Origin: Diploscapter coronatus
Lineage: Eukaryota > Nematoda > Chromadorea > Rhabditida > Rhabditidae
Direction of reading: 5' to 3'
Length of the DNA: 64,000 nucleotides
Assembly: GCA_964036155.1 (NCBI GenBank)
Contig: OZ038422.1
Span: forward strand, 26,745,201-26,809,200
Below, piece by piece: positions 52,762 through 64,000 of this stretch (position 1 is the first letter of the stretch; the number at the start of each line of letters is the position of its first letter). The notes below the pieces were generated by a model. It saw only the letters and a program-made list of their open reading frames with translations. It had not been told where the DNA came from and ran no database searches. The translations under genes and the position numbers were made by a program.

Positions 52762-53509
52762 TTAGACTCTTCTGGCCCTGGCCCTGAGGTGCGAGATGAC
52801 GTCGTTGTCGGTCTTGAACTGGGTCTCGAAGGGGTCGTCGAATTTGCATCCGATACGGTAGTTCACCGTCGAGTTCAGGCACTTTCCGCTGCGCCACAGG
52901 TAGGTCTCGTTGTCTCTCTGCAAATTATCTTATCTTATCACTTAATTTAGATCCATATATTATTCATCCTAGTCTTATCTTTTCTCTACACTCTTTCAGA
53001 AAGGAGGTTGAATAATCCCAAATTATCTCTGATTTAGGCCCCACCCACCTTTTCCAGCTGATAAGTGAGGAAGTTAAAGCAGGCCCTGTGTCCCTGATCG
53101 ATGAAGGAGATGAAGACGGTATGTGAATTAGGGCAAACGATGTCACAATACTCTCTCTCCTCTCCCTTGTAGTCTTCCTGAATTTTAGGGGGTTTTATGT
53201 ATCGAACACTCGAACATTTACCCTCCAGCATCCCAATCCAGTGGGCACAGGTCTTCCAGTATCGGTTTCTTCTGCCTTCAGCTCCAAATGACATTCAGCC
53301 CTACAGCAAAAAAAAATATTCCTATTCTTGGGCTAAAGTTTTACCTATCAGGGCCTCCTCTAATGGTATTAGTTGGAGTTTTGCATTTGAACTCTCGGTA
53401 CTCTAGGTTTTAAAATTTAAAAAGAAAGAAAATTGAAATAACGCTCACGGTGGTACGAAAATACGATAGCTAAAGAGGAGAGGAATATGAGAAGACTGTG
53501 AAGCGACAT
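52762..53509 (-). CDS. Small secreted cysteine-rich protein
   Basis: Four exons (53457-53509, 53222-53300, 53049-53177, 52762-52917) encode 138 residues. The first exon is a signal peptide, MSLHSLLIFLSSLAIVFS. The mature part has seven cysteines (AEC, GCW, EYC, IVC, RAC, GKC, IGC), a WREDYKGEEREYCDIVC block, a possible N-glycosylation site in LNSTVNYRIG, and a basic end LRARARRV. The donor TC/GTACCA of exon 1 was chosen because it alone continues the frame. Signal peptide, length and Cys spacing fit a secreted nematode-specific protein. Function is not recognised. The next gene on the same strand is another small signal-peptide protein. Confidence 0.75.
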
Positions 53510-53920
53510 CGGAGGGATATGCAAATGGATGAGGAGAGGGGGATTTGATATACCCGAGGGGCATTTATAGACAGGGAGATATAGATAAAAGGATATGGAA
53601 TGAACCGGATTTAAATGATATCGAAGACTTTGCTGAAGAGAAATTCGGGGGGCTATCAACATAATAATAATCATCATAAAGATGGGAAACATAAACGTCA
53701 TCAGAGGCATGCCATAAAAGCAGACAAATCTCCCACTCATAACACTGGGGCTTCATATATTCGACTTTATTTCTTTCTTTCATTTATTAAACCCGTATAC
53801 AATGTGCATTAATTATGCGCATCTGATATGGTAACTGATTTGAATTATAGCAATTTCGACCCGAATTTTGTGATAAAGCTTAGAATTTTGAGATTCTAGT
53901 TTTTTTTTCTCTTTCTTGTT
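53510..53920. other. Spacer between two small signal-peptide genes
   Basis: Contains a GGGGGATTTGATATACCC motif copy at about 53529, otherwise nothing recognised. Confidence 0.5.
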
Positions 53921-54722
53921 TCATAGGTTCACCGGCTTAGTGTGATATGCGGGATCGGCGAAAATTATGCGGAATTTGAGAAGGAAGAAGAATATCAGCG
54001 CGACAGTCGTCGAGATTCCAAACATCGCTGCCATTATAATTACCTTAGTTGTGCTAATTAGCTGGGAAACTAAATCTAGTTACTTACCCATTGTTGAATG
54101 GCAAAACAGCACTGTGCTCCAGTCGAGCCACAACAGACGTATTCATGGAAAGGCGATGCATTCGGGCACTGATTGCGTATGTTCAGCGTGAAATTCCTGC
54201 ACATTTGACCCATCGGCTTCTCGTTCCAAGAGGAATACAATCGCTCGGATGGACTATTTGCTGTATTCGGAGGTAGCTGAGGCCAATATATCTGAAACGA
54301 AGCTGATCTTCACTAAATTAACACGGGGAATATAAAAGCTAATGAAATTTGTAGACTTTCGAGATTCATCAACTATTTTGGTAAACATAGCAGTAGTACC
54401 TTTGTTTGTTAATTCCCGAAAAATCTGATTTTCATTTAGATTGTTTTTGAATTCCTGAATTCATTTTACTAATAGTTACGATGCAGTTTTTTTCTTCTTC
54501 GCTGACCAAATAAAATTATCTGGCCGAAAATGAATTCGTCAAAGAAAGTTTGATTCGCGTTTTCTGACTATCAGAGCCGAAATAAGGGGAGGCAATGAAG
54601 GTCACAGCGTGTGTGATTGGAATGATTAATGTTTTTCTTGCCTATTTTTCGATTCTTACCATTGAATGAGCCACTACATTGAAAATACTGTAGAGCGCTA
54701 TGAGTAACAGGAAACGTATCAT
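53921..54722 (-). CDS. Small cysteine-rich single-pass membrane protein
   Basis: Three exons (54660-54722, 54088-54291, 53921-54043) encode 129 residues. The N-terminal signal peptide MIRFLLLIALYSIFNVVAHS is followed by an extracellular segment with GQMCRNFTLNIRNQC, EYVCCG and AQCCFAIQQW, then one hydrophobic membrane segment (VIIMAAMFGISTTVALIFFF) and a short cytoplasmic tail ADPAYHTKPVNL. The CC...CC pattern just before the membrane recalls nematode CX-module or Shisa-like proteins, but I cannot assign it firmly. Likely N-glycosylation at NFT and NAS. Intron 2 is only 44 bases. Function unknown. Confidence 0.75.
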
Positions 54723-55181
54723 GCCTGAAATCAAATGCAAATGAATGTGGCCTAACTGAAATTGAATAGAGTAGAAAACAAAGTAATAAATGGTTAAGGG
54801 GTGACAATATGAAAAGTTAGCGAAGAAGTGATATATGAATGAGAAAGGGAAAAATGAGAAGACAAGCCCTTTTTCGCTGTTCACTTCGCTTAACCTTGGT
54901 CACTTTCAATTTCTTTTTTTCTGTTCCCTTTTTCATATTTTGGCGAATTTGACAAAATGGCGGAAATTTTTCGCCTGCTGCACAGAAAAATTACTTTTAA
55001 ACAATCAAACGAAAATCGTAATTGCAAAGTCTCAATCGGAAATCAGGCAGCAAACCTCATAATTTCGGTGAAAAACTAGGTGTAAAAAATGCGAAACCAG
55101 TTGAAAAAGTAGCATATTCGGTGAGAAATGATGAGAAATTGCTGAGAAACAAAGTCAGAACTTTGTTGTCAACAGAATTTA

Positions 55182-55315
55182 GGCCTCCTGTGTATAACTC
55201 ATCAAGTCATTATGATCACAATTTGTAAAATTCACTTGGTTTAGGGTTGGAAAAAGAAGGATGGCGAATTTTACAAATTGTGGTCATGTTAAACTAGTGA
55301 ATTATACGGATGGCC
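55182..55315. mobile_element. MITE-like inverted repeat (ATTTTACAAATTGTG family)
   Basis: Left arm GGCCTCCTGTGTATAACTCA ... CACAATTTGTAAAATTCAC; right arm GCGAATTTTACAAATTGTGG ... GTGAATTATACGGATGGCC. Arms of about 53 bases around a 27-base centre. Partial arms of the same family occur near 16843, 36838, 44820 and 56455. Confidence 0.75.
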
Positions 55316-55830
55316 CAAACTTCGCTCCTAATTAAAGGGAAATAACCGTAGAAATTGCGGCCTGTCAGTGGGGATTTCGCAGATCCAATCGATAATGAAT
55401 GGGATAAAGCTGAATGACATAAGGAGATTTCGGAAAGGAAAAGATCCACTCGAAGAAAGATGCCAAAAATGGACTGACATGGATTTTACAAACAGGCCAC
55501 GCCCACTCGGAGACAAAGTTAGGGGATCAATTGAGAATAGATGCCCTTTGACCATGACAATAAAACACTCGAGAGTCGAGAGAATCTGAGAAAAAATACA
55601 AAACGACAGAGAAGCAGACAAAACACGTTCTCCAACAAATAGATATTAATGAAAATGAAATACATAAAGGCAGAGAAACGAAGAACAGGGAGAAAGTGAA
55701 AATAACGAAGAATAGAGAGGTAAAGAGACTACCTGAGAATGCAGGTTAATGAATGAATGAATGGACTGAGAAAGATTCGAGATTTGATTAACCCTGGAAA
55801 AGAGGAAAACATAGCCCAAATGCGGCTAAT

Positions 55831-55862
55831 GGATTTGAACCCGACAACATACCACTGCGCTA
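55831..55862 (-). repeat. tRNA-like internal promoter remnant
   Basis: On the minus strand TAGCGCAGTGG (box A-like) is followed about 10 bases later by GGTTCAAATCC (box B-like). No anticodon arm fits between them, so this is not a tRNA gene. It may be a tRNA-derived fragment. Confidence 0.4.
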
Positions 55863-57104
55863 ATGGTCACGACACACATTTGGGTAGAGTTCTTGAAAAT
55901 CCTGGGATTTTCTCGGATTTAGGGGAAGAGATCAAATCTCTGCAGGCCTGACGCCATAAAAATCCCTTTCTTCCTTTCACTTTTCAGTCCAAACTGATTC
56001 AAGCAGAGTTTTTGTCTCTCTGACAATCTGTCTGAATGAGTGTGGCGAGTAAGCTTTACGTAATCACACAGGTTTCAGTGCCACTTTTATACTGAACAAA
56101 AATAATAAAATTTTATTGCATATGCGCATACAAATGACAACAAAATATGAAGGGATATTACTGTTCGACGAAAAAAAGTAAAGCAAAATCAGAGATTTAT
56201 ACCCAAAGTGTTTGAATAAGATGCGGAGATTTCAACGATTTCGAAAATCTGCATGAGGGAGTGAGCCGAATTGTGGGAGGAAAGGGGACAATGAGATGCA
56301 ACGAGTGGCCGAGGGATGGGTTCTCATTGCAGTGTTCCCTCCAACCACAATTTGCATGCAAATCAGATCAATTTCAATGAATTTCCAATACACACATACA
56401 CACAATTATTACGATTTAAAACAGCAAAAATGGCACTTGGATAGTGGCCCGTTTAAAGTGAATTATACGGTATCACTACGCCGTTTACCTCCTCGTTATG
56501 CTGTAAACCACGTGGGCGATATAAAGTGGGAAGCTAGGAGAGGGCTAGAAGAATAAAAAACCGTACTCATTCGATTTTAGAATGAAGTTAGCCCTTTTCG
56601 CGATTTTGTCGGATTTGTTTATTTTCCTTACTTTTGTTTTCTAGAGTATTTTGAAACACTTCCTGAGCAATTTGGCTCTGATTTGTGCTGGGTGTCCACA
56701 AATGTTAAGCCGATTTCGCCAAATTTGTAACTTTTTGGACTTCATTTTGTTTTTAAATCTTGTGATTGTTAGCTGTTCTGCCGTGTACGTATTTTCTGTA
56801 CTGTTCGTGAATTGTACGTGCATATTAGTGAAGAAATCCGACAAAATCGCTTCTCTCGTTGCTTCTTGAATTTAGGCCAAACATGATGAATTTTTCGCTG
56901 CGAAATATAAGCAGAGGACAAAGATAGGAAAGGGAGGTAAGCGACTAAACGACAAAGTGGGTATTCCATCATCATAATTATTAATTCGAATCATCATTAA
57001 AGCTAATTATATCATGACTAAACCAAATATAAGGCAGCACAAAAGTAATAGTATTTTTTCGCAGAGAATTACCCCTTTCCTGAAACTTCATAATAATTCA
57101 TATT

Positions 57105-60100
57105 TTAAGGCCTTGTAGCGAAAGGCTTCTCGACGATGTTAAAAATTGCCGTATTGAATGCCGAAGAGTTAAAAGTGTCGTGCGAAAGCAACCAGTCGCA
57201 GAAGAACGTCCATCGACTCGTGTAATAGTGCTGGATTAGACCAGCCCACTCCCGTTGCGCGTAGTCTGCAATTATATGGGAGTCAAAATAAGGATGATCT
57301 TCGTTGTTCTCATGGAAAAATAAGTTTAAAAGCTTGACCTTCATTGCCTTTTAAACTCAAAATATAAATAGAAAACTGATCTTCATCATATTTTGAATTT
57401 AAAAATAGCCTATCTAGCTAACCTAAAATCTCTCCTCTGCCTCCCCAAGTGCTGACGAGATCTCTGGCATTCCTCTCCAGCTGGTCGGCCTCTGCCCTGT
57501 CGCTTCCCCACTGCCTTGCAGCCTCGATCCACTCGTCCAAATGATAATTCGCGTATCGATCGATTTCCAACATCTGCGTGTGAAGCTGTCTGCATGCACT
57601 TCGCACGACATCCGTATCTTTCATTCCTGAAAAATCAATTGATAGAAAAGCCAATATTCTGATTAGTACCGTATCCCTCATATATCCTCAGCACAACCTC
57701 ATTCCCCATTTCATACTGCATGTCTTCACGAATCACGTCGTTTAAATCAGCACTAAATTTGTAAGACTTGGAAAAAAGCAATACTTGAATTTAAACATAC
57801 ACAAAAAGTGAATTGCCGCTAGCAGAAGGCAGAAGATGTAACAATCCTGCAGCGATATTATCCAAGGCTTCCGAGTCGAACCAGTACTTAAATTTTAAAA
57901 AATTATCAAATTTTTAAAGGATAAGATTTTTACCTTAATTCTCTGACCAAATTTAGGCCTATTATACAGGAACACGTTGAATCTATCACTAGAGTTGAAT
58001 GGCTCCGAATAAAATGTATTAACAATTAGAGACCAAGTTTTTAGCGCTGCTTTGGATGAAAACCCATATCGGGAAGATACAAAGCTATCAAGCCTGAAAG
58101 AGATTTTGAATTTTGAACAAATAATAAAGAGATTATCCATACCATTGAGGAATAATCAGCATTTTATTAGACCACATTCTATCGATGGTGAATTGATAGA
58201 CGATGTAGTTTTGATTGATCGCTTCCATTGCAAGTCCGGCCCCGACCATACTATTCGGAGAAGTCAAGGCTAGTTGATAGCCCTTGTTGATCTGCCTCAG
58301 ATTCCCTCTCATCTCGGTGGTCCCTCCGAAATTGTGCAGCAAACACCATATGAAGTGATGACCATAGAAGGAATTAAAGACATTCCAAAGGGGGTTCGCT
58401 TCAGCGATTAAATCCAAAACAATCAGTCGTCCAAGAGGAACGCCTTAATGAAGATCGTCTTTATATCGACTCAAAATGTACAAATACCTGATAGAAAGGC
58501 CTTAACCTCCTGTTTGGTCCACTTGTCAGCAAAGAACGCCCACCCTTGCAACATCCAAATCGCCTTCTTGTCAATGGCAGAGGCACCAGCATAAATCCCC
58601 TCTGCCATATGTTTTAAATCACTCAATTTTTTGACTGTAGGCTTCATTTCATTGTACGGATCAGCACTGTAAATGTGGGTGACATTTCCAAAGTTTTCCC
58701 GAAGCTAAAATATAAAACTAGAATCAGTTTCAGAGCACAGTATACCTTCTGATGAAAAGTCTTCGCAATAGTCAAGAACAACTTCTCATTTGGATGAACA
58801 GATAAAGTACAAGAATGCTCAGAAGGGAAATTATTCCAACACGAATTCCTATTGAACTTCACCTTTGGATAAAGGCTGAAAATTGTACATTTTTCAAAAT
58901 CTCTTATTTTCAGGTACTTCTCCATTGCGTCAGGTACAAAACCGGCAAAAGTCGGTAGAACTGGGACCATTCCAAGGCTGACCATTCGTTTGATGATTTT
59001 CTTCGCCAACTGCAATTGCCCTTCCATAAATTCCTCTGACAGCCCACCGCCGTAATTCTTCAGATTTCCCATTCTATGCCTAAAGATTTAAGCAATGGAG
59101 ATCAGTCTCATTCTTAAATTGTTTTGTTCCTACCAAGCCAAATAAGCCGGCCCAGTGAAGAATTGCTTGACAGCCTGGTCTGAAAGGCCTAATTCCTTGA
59201 AAGTCGATTGCCATAAAGCCTCCTGTCCTACAGGCATAAGCAGCATGTTGAAGCCGTCTGAAAGCAGATACTGGGGGATTTAATATATCCTTTTATCGTG
59301 GGCTTTCATATATCTCTTATCAACCCACTGAGTGCCAGCCAGTCCAGCATCTTTTCCCATCCTTCTTCCCACTTCCACCAGACGAACGAATACGAAAATG
59401 TACAGGGATTTCCGAAATACCGAACTCTGAAAAAGAAAGGGCATTATTGTTATCCTTTGTTATCCCCTTTTTCTATGGATTTCATATACCCTTCACTTCA
59501 TTTTCTTGAAAGCACATGCATCTGTTCTTTGCATAAAATCAACTATAGAGATAAAAGATAAAGCCTCGACTTTAGGGCGATTTAAATTCGTACTATTTTC
59601 ACTCTGAAAAAAAAACGAATAATACCGTGGAGCCCTCCATTCTAAAATTTGACCAGACAATTTCTGACACGAATTTCCGAAACTACTATTAGACCATGTG
59701 ATCTGCGTATAGCAATAGGTGCGAAGAAACGCCTGAAATATAAATTTAATTAAAATAACAAAAAACAAAGGTGATAGAATTTGAATTACATTAATTCCAT
59801 ATAGAGCAGAAGTCGGAGAGTCAGCCTCGACAATTTTATTCCCATCTTCGTCGATCAAAATCTTTACAATCCCATCTTTCAATCTATGATTCGGCTCAAT
59901 TCGAACATCTTGAAATTCTTCTGATATCTAAAAAACCGGAATGGATTTCACATATTCTGATATTTTATCTACCCATCCAACCGGCAGCCTCTGCAAGACT
60001 TGAGAGACTGAATCCACATCGAATGAAGGAATCTGCACGTCAATTGCAGAGGAGTATACAAAAAGAGTTGATATAAATCCTGCCAAAGTATACGGTAACC

Positions 60101-60110
60101 CAAAACCCAT
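57105..60110 (-). CDS. NAGLU: Alpha-N-acetylglucosaminidase (NAGLU, GH89)
   Basis: Fourteen exons in transcript order (59973-60110, 59790-59927, 59626-59732, 59329-59426, 59134-59257, 58918-59079, 58746-58875, 58488-58704, 58143-58443, 57934-58093, 57801-57886, 57670-57752, 57423-57626, 57105-57265) encode 702 residues; human NAGLU has 743. A signal peptide ([20 protein letters not shown]) targets the secretory pathway and lysosome. Conserved blocks: [62 protein letters not shown] (first catalytic Glu), [37 protein letters not shown] (second catalytic Glu) and [10 protein letters not shown]. It removes terminal alpha-GlcNAc from heparan sulphate. Human loss causes Sanfilippo syndrome type B. 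Both key Glu residues are present, so the enzyme should be active. A 42-base intron (58876-58917) is itself an open frame. Confidence 0.95.
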
Positions 60111-62132
60111 TTTCCTTCTCTTCTCAGTTCAATCTAAAATGTATGTGTTTTGAAGAAATTCCATAAGTGGTTGCATTTCATGAAGCGGAAAGGGAATATC
60201 AACTATTGTGGGTAAAAATAACTCTAAAATAGCAAAGGAATACTGTAGTTCTTCAAGAAATATACAAATTTGCGAAGATTTTTAAAACAAGCAAATGAAA
60301 ATAAAGACTGCTATGTGAACCCAGGCTAAAGAATGTTTTCGCGCGATATTTGCGTCACAAATAGCTGCTCTACCAAAATAGGCAATGTTATAGAGGAAGT
60401 GAATGGATATACCAGACGAGATTGCACACACACACTGCGCATACAAACGGAACAGGAAGACCTTTAGGGTAAAGGTAAACCGAGAGAAACACAGGAAAGG
60501 GCTTAAATAGAGACAATCAACCGAGTACAAAGAATGAAACGCGTGCAAATGTGCCTATGATAAGGATATAAATTCGAAGCTATCACGATATCACTGCATT
60601 AAAAACGGGATTTCCTCTAATTAGGCATGCCGATGATGAATTGGAAATTATTAGGTGGGTTGCGGGCTCAGAAATCAGGAAAATATTGCACACGATATAT
60701 GATAAAAATGAAGACATTCAGCAATTAAATAAGTTAGCTGATTTAATCTGAAAGATATCATGATGACATATATGGCATTATATGATTATATGCAATTATT
60801 ATGCCCGAGAATGAAATGATTTCAATTAAATAAGTTTTCAGGAGCTCAGATTTCGTATACACATCCTAATATAGAATTCTGACTCGGATGTATACCCCGC
60901 ACGGCATGGAGAATTGTTGATAAAATGATGGCAAAAGCGCGTTTGTTTCTGATGTGAAGCTGAGTTAGCTTGAAAATGACTGCATTTGATCCTTTTGTGA
61001 CGGCAACTTCCTTTCTAGCGGATATCAGAAGGGAATATTTTGAGATTTGTGCTAATCGTCCGAATATCCCATCCCATCCCCTTATATCTCTATATCTCGA
61101 TAAATCCATTTTCTCGCGAAGAATAACTTTAATCGAATAAACTTCCTTAGGTTTTGCTAAATGCCAAAAATGGCCAATACAAGCGGCTTTTCGGCAGATC
61201 AAAATAGCCGCGCCTAATCGTAAGAATTGCAAGGATTTGCCATATTCCAAATGCAGCAAGCTTTGACGCCCACCGACGAAAATTAGCTGTTTACTCGAAT
61301 CAGTGACGTTTTCTTTATCAAAACAAAGGCAAACACCGACGATAAACAGTTCCAACGATAAATAGATTCCTATTGAAAACTCAAAAGAGAAAAAAATGAC
61401 ATAGAGCAAAATATTATTCGACTCATCCACTTAATAAAACTGTTCCATTGAGTTGTTTTTAATCGAAGAGGTCAGCACAAAATTGGCGCTAATTAATATT
61501 TCTCTGAAAAACAAAGAAAGTACCTAAAATGCGCTCAACACATTAGATCATAATGCTCGAGAGAATCTCAGGAAATTCGCTCGGCAGACGCAAAAGCACT
61601 CGAATTGCCAGGTTTGATCGCCTTATTTATAGGCATTTTTGGTAAAGCACCAGGGCTCTAGCCCTATGCGTTGTTGTTTCGTCAGAAAGACACTTAGGCT
61701 ACAGATGAATGACTTAGGTTACGCAAGTCGTGACGCGCAAAGCAGAGACTAACCACACACCTCTAAAGTCTTAGCACATAAGTAATACCCTAACAGGGCT
61801 GAAAGAGAGATTTAAAGGGATTACTGTAACCCTAAACAGCTAGATATTTACGCGGAATTTGGGGAGTGAGTGGTGAATGTAAATGAAAATGACTGCAATA
61901 GATGGTTGGACGGAATGAAGGAGAGGTCTCTGGAGGGAAGTCCGAATGACGTGCACATTGCCAGCAGAAACAAAGAATGGGAAAAACGAGAAAAGAAAGA
62001 AAAGGAAGGCACCCCTATTTCGAATTTCAACAGAAAATAGGTAAATTTCCTAAAATACATCAAAATAGGCCCACATTTTTCCAAAGAAAATAGCTAAAGC
62101 TGCGGATGGCCATAAATCTACAAGTCCTCATT
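60111..62132. other. Gene-poor region upstream of NAGLU
   Basis: NAGLU promoter at the left. Apart from the open frame 60846-61430 nothing coding is recognised. Confidence 0.45.
60846..61430 (-). CDS. Unexplained 194-codon open frame
   Basis: Uninterrupted frame of 194 codons (MDESNNILLYVIFFSFEFSI...), with a hydrophobic N-terminal 45 residues and a basic rest. By rough stop-codon statistics, a frame this long is unlikely but possible by chance in 64 kb. I see no known domain, no intron logic and no clear codon bias. It could be a single-exon gene, a decayed element, or chance. Confidence 0.25.
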   Translation of the reverse strand: MDESNNILLYVIFFSFEFSIGIYLSLELFIVGVCLCFDKENVTDSSKQLIFVGGRQSLLHLEYGKSLQFLRLGAAILICRKAACIGHFWHLAKPKEVYSIKVILREKMDLSRYRDIRGWDGIFGRLAQISKYSLLISARKEVAVTKGSNAVIFKLTQLHIRNKRAFAIILSTILHAVRGIHPSQNSILGCVYEI

Positions 62133-62848
62133 TCAGATCGACTCATTGTGTATTTCAGGGCCTGGCTTATATTTCAGCTGACCTTTGTTAGGAAGCCACC
62201 ACCAGTTAAATGGCCGAGTGAAATAATGATTCGGATAAATATCAAAGGCTGGACTTTGATGATTGAAAGTGCGAGGTGAACATCGAAAGAGGTAATTCGC
62301 AATGGAGGAGAGCGACCAAAATAACATCTGAAACAGATCTTGGAATCCACGGGGGATTGAGGGAGGAATGCAAAATGCACAAATGGACAAATGTAGACAG
62401 ATAAACAAGGGATGGGGATAAAGCTGCACAGGGAATGATGAAATCATTACAAAGAACAACTCGTAAACTTCAAGATATCATGATATATGAGATAACAAAA
62501 TAGCATGGTACAGGATACCATATTCTAATTTTTCCTGTAATATTTTATCTATAATTTGTGATGAATTCGTAGGGTCTATAAATTGCAATATAAAGAATAT
62601 CGGCTAAAACGAACAATTTAAACATACTTTGAACGCAGATAAGCTTTGCAATAGAAGATGAACATGTAATTAGTTCCAAAACATGATTTCAGTGGAATAT
62701 ATTGTCTATAATAGGGCTCGCATAAACGTCCTACACTGTCCATAAATAGGTCTGACAATTCGAAAGGAAATTTTGGTAAAATCCAGAATGATTGACGCAG
62801 TAAGCTGATCTTCACTGGAAGACGGAAATCTGATTGACTGGACGACAT
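62133..62848 (-). CDS. Hypothetical small membrane protein, weak model
   Basis: Three phase-consistent exons (62628-62848, 62351-62423, 62133-62327) give 162 residues starting MSSSQSDFRLP. The last exon reads FDIYPNHYFTRPFNWWWLPN and ends PGPEIHNESI, which looks protein-like and follows a good acceptor (CTGTTTCAG). The middle exon is hydrophobic. The first exon contains a GTGAAGATCAG stretch that could be a donor, but splicing there breaks the frame. No family recognised. The last exon alone could be a 65-residue trans-spliced frame. Confidence 0.3.
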
Positions 62849-64000
62849 TCTCGTTCTTCCTTCCTTCTCTCCTTAGTTATAGCCCAATTTAGGACAAATG
62901 TAAACTGAACTCTCCAAATTCAGCATTCTACATGTTTGTCTTTAGTCTTCGCAGATATTTTTGCATTAAAGTAGGCGTACTTTTAATGCGCGTCTAAAAT
63001 ACAAATTTGGACATTTCTATTTCTGAAATGAAATGAAAATCCCGAAGTACGCTAAATTAAATTAGAATACATAAAATGTCTGAATTTGGTTGATGTGATT
63101 GCGCCTCATTATCTCGACGACGACAACGATGGCAGCGGGAAATCGCAAGAAAGAGGTGGTGTTTGCCACGTCGAAAATCAATGCTGGAGTCGATTTAAAG
63201 ATGAGAGGATATATATGAAATTCTCTGAATATATACAAATATACTGAGTCTTTGTATAATTAAGACACATTCTTTGAATAACCCGAACAAAATATAAAGA
63301 GTGGCCGGACAACTGCAAAAGTGTCTCGGATCCGAACCAAACCCGTATGGATCTTTACCATTTGATATAATACAATGCTTGGTATCGTTCGACTTCAAAT
63401 TTTATGAAAATAAATAATAGATGTCTCTAGCTTCAATTTGAGCCCAAATTTTGGTGCCTACCTATGGAAATATTCTCGTATCATTTTCTTGAAAATTGCC
63501 ATTAAATTTTGGTTTTGAGGTACCACCCTCATACTATTATAGCTAGACCAAAAATGTCTTCACAAAAGTTGCTCAGTTTGATGAGCTCTATCGAATAGTA
63601 TATGATTTTGGTGTTTAACTCAAAATTTCGAAAAATCGAAATTTTCAAGTCCAACTTTGGGCTGATTCTTCGATAGGATATTGTCTCTATTTCTCTGAAA
63701 TAATTATTGAATTAGCATGAGTAGGACATGTACTTTGTTCGGTGAAAATATTGGGAGGTAATACCGACAACAGTGTATGTAAATTTCGCTTTTTCCTCGA
63801 CGATCCATGCTTTTTGACATTTTTGCACTGCTTTTAGCCGTAGCTTGTGATAGAAAGGTTAGATCCGAAAAATGTTCGCACCACTCGACTCAGCTCATCG
63901 AACTGAACAATCTGATATAGGTTTCGGGGGGTGTTTGGATGACTTTTGAAATTTGACCCCCGGACCCTGGTACCCGAACCTGGACTTGAAAACTCCGGGA
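62849..64000. other. Right-edge region, probably repeat-rich
   Basis: No gene supported. A short start-like frame MAAGNRKKEVVFATSK at 63129 could be a first exon of a gene beyond the edge. From about 63430 the A/T-run style sequence, with GAAAAATCGAAATTTTC palindromes, looks like part of a dispersed repeat. Confidence 0.4.

Larger units (their letters stand above)
54723..57104. other. Intergenic region with repeats
   Basis: About 2.4 kb without a supportable gene. Holds the inverted-repeat element at 55182-55315 and a tRNA-like box pair at 55831-55862. Frames such as 56296-56556 and 55757-55951 lack splice or family support. Confidence 0.5.

Noticed and set aside
55831..55862. tRNA gene on the minus strand
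   Set aside because: Box spacing leaves no room for an anticodon arm, so it is listed only as a remnant.
56296..56556. 86-codon plus-strand frame
   Set aside because: No splice partners, domain or codon bias; includes part of a dispersed repeat arm.
62784..62848. Intron starting GTGAAGATCAG in the weak 62 kb gene model
   Set aside because: Removing it shifts the frame into a stop; the motif there is better seen as a copy of the dispersed TGATCTTCA element.
63129..63218. Start of a new plus-strand gene (MAAGNRKKEVVFATSK)
   Set aside because: Only 29 codons and no convincing following exon before the window end.

Overview
This window is nuclear DNA of a nematode. The genes are dense, sit on both strands, and are cut into short exons by GT-AG introns, many only 40-60 bases long with a T-rich run ending in TTTCAG. 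Several start codons lie directly after a splice-acceptor-like CAG/TAG, as expected for spliced-leader trans-splicing. Nematode hallmark genes are present: a PDF-1 neuropeptide precursor, a fatty-acid- and retinol-binding (FAR) protein and a small single-LIM MLP protein. The species cannot be named from the sequence; it is Rhabditida-like. All products were assigned by reading spliced frames against remembered family sequences, not by database search. Every multi-exon model below was checked for reading-phase agreement across its exons.

Layout. Plus strand: 3' part of an LRRFIP-like gene (46-3338), pdf-1 (4918-6371), a FAR gene (7946-9385), and an EPB41L5/Yurt FERM protein (12127-15403). Minus: an MLP/CSRP LIM gene with two alternative 3' halves (16258-18024). 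Plus: a FLYWCH zinc-finger protein with a CP2-type SAM-like C-terminus (19697-21011). Minus: a 1154-residue Q/P/S-rich protein carrying an INO80E-like core (22099-27541), which shares a short divergent promoter with an INTS15 homolog (plus, 28169-30699). Plus: a protein with three NADAR-like modules (31116-36760), SLC35F6 (37549-40095), mitochondrial-type arginyl-tRNA synthetase (40581-42946) and a CIP2A homolog (44857-49724). Minus: a second FLYWCH-like gene (50277-52192), a small secreted Cys-rich protein (52762-53509), a small Cys-rich membrane protein (53921-54722) and NAGLU (57105-60110). The last 4 kb is gene-poor, with one weak gene model (62133-62848) and one unexplained 194-codon frame.

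How the genes relate. Most neighbours are functionally unrelated. Shared themes are nuclear and transcription-linked functions (two FLYWCH genes, INO80E-like, INTS15, NADAR), a possible SLC35F6-RARS2 operon, and muscle or epithelial cytoskeleton genes at the left. A second layer is mobile or structural DNA. At least ten introns or spacers hold imperfect inverted repeats that look like miniature transposons. Two short motifs (TGATCTTCA and GGGATTTCATATATCCC) recur far more often than chance, mostly in introns.

Most interesting: the triple-NADAR protein, the INO80E core inside a giant low-complexity protein, a full-length CIP2A homolog in a nematode, the duplicated alternative LIM exons, the FLYWCH plus SAM-like combination, and the motif families.
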